Shown here one piece after another: positions 6,061 through 7,439 of a DNA stretch of 7,439 bases. The notes under the pieces are model-generated. The model was not told where the DNA came from, made no database searches, and saw only the letters and a list, made by a program, of their open reading frames with translations. The translations under genes were made by a program, and so were the position numbers. Numbering within the stretch: the stretch's first letter is position 1; the number at the start of each line of letters is the position of its first letter. Source of the stretch: Oscillospiraceae bacterium (lineage in GTDB: Bacteria; Bacillota; Clostridia; Oscillospirales; Oscillospiraceae); the NCBI GenBank assembly GCA_031282225.1, contig JAITEC010000070.1:1-7439 (forward strand). The letters are read 5' to 3'.

Positions 6061-6926
6061 TGAACGAAATAGCAATGCCTAAAAAGAAGTCGCGGCTGGG
6101 CGAGACATGGCGCCGCCTGAAAAAGAACAAGGTCGCGGTAGTTTGCCTTTTTATCATTGTCGTGGTTTTCCTGGTCGCCATGTTGGCGTCCGTAATCGCT
6201 CCGTATCGGTACGATAAGCAAGACTACTCCAGCACCTATGCCCCGCCCGGGCGCGAGCACCTCCTGGGCACCGACCAACTGGGGCGCGATATATTGAGCC
6301 GGCTGATATATGGCGCTGGGCAGTCGCTCCAGCTGGCGATTGTTTCAACGGTCATCGCCTCTGTTATCGGTATTGTCATAGGGGCCCTTGCGGGATACTA
6401 CGGGGGCTGGGCCGACAACCTGACCATGCGGTTTTTTGACATATACCAGAGCATCCCCATGTTCCTGCTGTGCGTCACGCTTGCGGCAGTTATGGGGCCG
6501 AGCCTCACCAACGCCACATTGGCCATAGGCATCAGCATGATACCCGGCCCGGCTCGCATGATGCGCGCTTCAATACTGTCTGTCCGCGAGATGGAGTATG
6601 TCGAATCGGCAAAAATCATCAACGCGAGCAATTCGCACATCATTTTGAAATACATAATACCTAACGCGATAGCGCCGCTGATCGTATTTATTACGATGAG
6701 CATGGGGATGAACATGCTCGCCGGTGCGGCGATGAGCTATATAGGTCTGGGCGCGCAGCCCCCTGTGCCGGAGTGGGGTGCCATGGTGTCGGACGCGAGG
6801 AATATCATGAGGGATCACGGGACGCTCGCGCTGTATCCCGGCATCTGCATTATGATTGTTGTTCTCGCTTTCAACCTGCTGGGCGACGGGTTAAGGGACG
6901 CGCTTGATCCGCGCCTTAAGAATTGA
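6060..6926 (+). CDS. Peptide/nickel-type ABC transporter permease (DppC/OppC-like)
   Basis: This 288-residue permease is the partner of the DppB-like protein. Seen: a basic cytoplasmic N-terminus (PKKKSRLGETWRRLKKNK) and the first membrane segment at about 25-46. The family hallmark HLLGTDQLGRDILSRLIYGA is at 67-86, with membrane segments at about 90-112, 134-160, 200-222 and 260-275. The EAA-type coupling loop is at 179-202 (EYVESAKI through KYIIPN). SYIGLGAQPPVPEWG at 226-240 and FNLLGDGLRDALDPRLK at 271-287 are near-invariant in DppC proteins. Length is typical (about 275-305). The chosen ATG at 6060 shares one base with the TGA of the preceding gene (TGATG), with a weak GGGGTG at 6047-6052 upstream. 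GTG 6057 is an equally possible start that adds one residue, and ATG 6075 is less likely. The overlap implies translational coupling, giving equal amounts of the two channel subunits. Confidence 0.95.
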   Translation: MNEIAMPKKKSRLGETWRRLKKNKVAVVCLFIIVVVFLVAMLASVIAPYRYDKQDYSSTYAPPGREHLLGTDQLGRDILSRLIYGAGQSLQLAIVSTVIASVIGIVIGALAGYYGGWADNLTMRFFDIYQSIPMFLLCVTLAAVMGPSLTNATLAIGISMIPGPARMMRASILSVREMEYVESAKIINASNSHIILKYIIPNAIAPLIVFITMSMGMNMLAGAAMSYIGLGAQPPVPEWGAMVSDARNIMRDHGTLALYPGICIMIVVLAFNLLGDGLRDALDPRLKN

Positions 6927-6930
6927 GGTG
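6925..6930 (+). promoter_or_regulatory. Shine-Dalgarno site of the DppD-like ATPase, overlapping the DppC-like stop
   Basis: GAGGTG overlaps the last two bases of the upstream TGA and lies 6 nt before GTG 6937. It supports the GTG start in a region with no in-frame ATG nearby. GTG 6928 is also in frame but lies inside the site. Confidence 0.6.
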
Positions 6931-6936
6931 CGCGGA

Positions 6937-7439
6937 GTGTCGGAATATATTAGCGCGGAAAACATACTCGAGATCAGCGATCTCAATGTCGAGTACCACA
7001 CTGACGACGCGGTCATACACGCCGTAAACGGGGTAAACCTCATAGTGAGAAAAGGCGAGACGATCGGGCTCGTCGGCGAGACCGGCGCCGGAAAAACGAC
7101 TATCGCGCGCGCGATACTGCGCATACTGCAAACGCCTCCGGCGAAATTTTGCGGCGGGAAGATCGTCTTCCAAGGCCAGGATATTATGGCGCTGTCGGAA
7201 AAGGAGATGCGGAAAATACGCGGTGACAAAATCGCGATGATCTTCCAAGACCCGATGACGGCGCTGAACCCCATTGAGAAAGTCGGGGATCAAATTGCCG
7301 AGGCCGTAAGGCTTCACAATAAGTTCTCGCGCGTTCAGGCGGAACAAAGGGCACAGGACATGCTGGAGATGGTCGGCATACCGGCTGTGAGGTATACGGA
7401 GTATCCGCACCAATTCTCAGGCGGCATGAAACAGCGCGT
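6937..7439 (+). CDS. Peptide/nickel-type ABC transporter ATP-binding protein (DppD/OppD-like), 3' end cut by window
   Basis: The first 167 residues of the ATPase that powers the DppBC-like channel are visible. Seen: a GTG start giving MSEYISAENILEISDLNVEY, the A-loop aromatic at Tyr20, and Walker A GETGAGKTT at 47-55 with Lys53. The Q-loop region MIFQDPMTALNP at 101-112 has Gln104. The ABC signature FSGGMKQR at 160-167 sits at the very end of the window. Walker B, the H-loop and the C-terminal oligopeptide-transporter extension (usually about 320-340 residues in total) lie beyond the edge. IFQDPM-T-LNP and SGGMKQR are characteristic of DppD/OppD rather than of the sugar-importer ATPases. The gene starts 10 nt after the DppC-like stop, so it is co-transcribed. 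A second ATPase (DppF-like) and a binding protein (DppA-like) would be expected outside the window. Confidence 0.93.
   Translation, partial: MSEYISAENILEISDLNVEYHTDDAVIHAVNGVNLIVRKGETIGLVGETGAGKTTIARAILRILQTPPAKFCGGKIVFQGQDIMALSEKEMRKIRGDKIAMIFQDPMTALNPIEKVGDQIAEAVRLHNKFSRVQAEQRAQDMLEMVGIPAVRYTEYPHQFSGGMKQR

Overview
The window is about 7.4 kb of moderately GC-rich bacterial DNA with every gene on the + strand. It looks like one long catabolic/uptake operon. Strong AGGAGG Shine-Dalgarno sites, a lipoprotein-anchored binding protein and an oxygen-sensitive glycyl radical enzyme (GRE) suggest an anaerobic Firmicute, probably a Clostridia-type gut or sediment bacterium. This is inference; no taxonomic marker is present.

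Layout: (1) 1-51 is the last 16 codons of a sugar-type ABC ATPase (RbsA/MglA-like). (2) 65-1069 is an RbsC-like sugar-type permease. (3) An AT-rich 88-89 nt gap follows, the only sizeable non-coding stretch. (4) 1159-2550 is a lipoprotein periplasmic-binding-protein homologue. (5) Only 17 nt later, 2568-5051 encodes an 827-residue GRE of the pyruvate formate-lyase/dehydratase superfamily. It has a GCVEP active-site motif (C467, E469) and a C-terminal glycyl radical site (G803). (6) Only 16 nt after that a second, unrelated ABC importer of the Dpp/Opp (peptide/nickel) class begins: DppB-like 5068-6060, DppC-like 6060-6926 and a DppD-like ATPase from 6937 that runs off the window.

The striking point is the GRE packed between two importers of different classes, with no gap large enough for a terminator on either side. 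The simplest reading is that the operon takes up one or more small organic solutes and the GRE breaks one of them down anaerobically. The GCVEP motif places the enzyme among the eliminating/dehydrating GREs (glycerol or propanediol dehydratase, choline TMA-lyase, isethionate lyase, hydroxyproline dehydratase) rather than true pyruvate formate-lyase. Several positions look unusual: a cluster of five cysteines around the catalytic Cys, Phe instead of Tyr after the radical Gly, and Asn in an N-terminal GHxxxDY-like motif. The substrate cannot be assigned from the sequence and the enzyme may belong to an uncharacterised subfamily. The activating radical-SAM enzyme it must need is not in the window.

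Smaller observations include a perfect 9-bp GC-rich hairpin inside the start of the dppB-like gene, a TTATATTA direct repeat and AT palindrome before the binding-protein gene, and a GTG start for the DppD-like ATPase. No RNA genes, mobile elements, CRISPR arrays or convincing terminators were seen.
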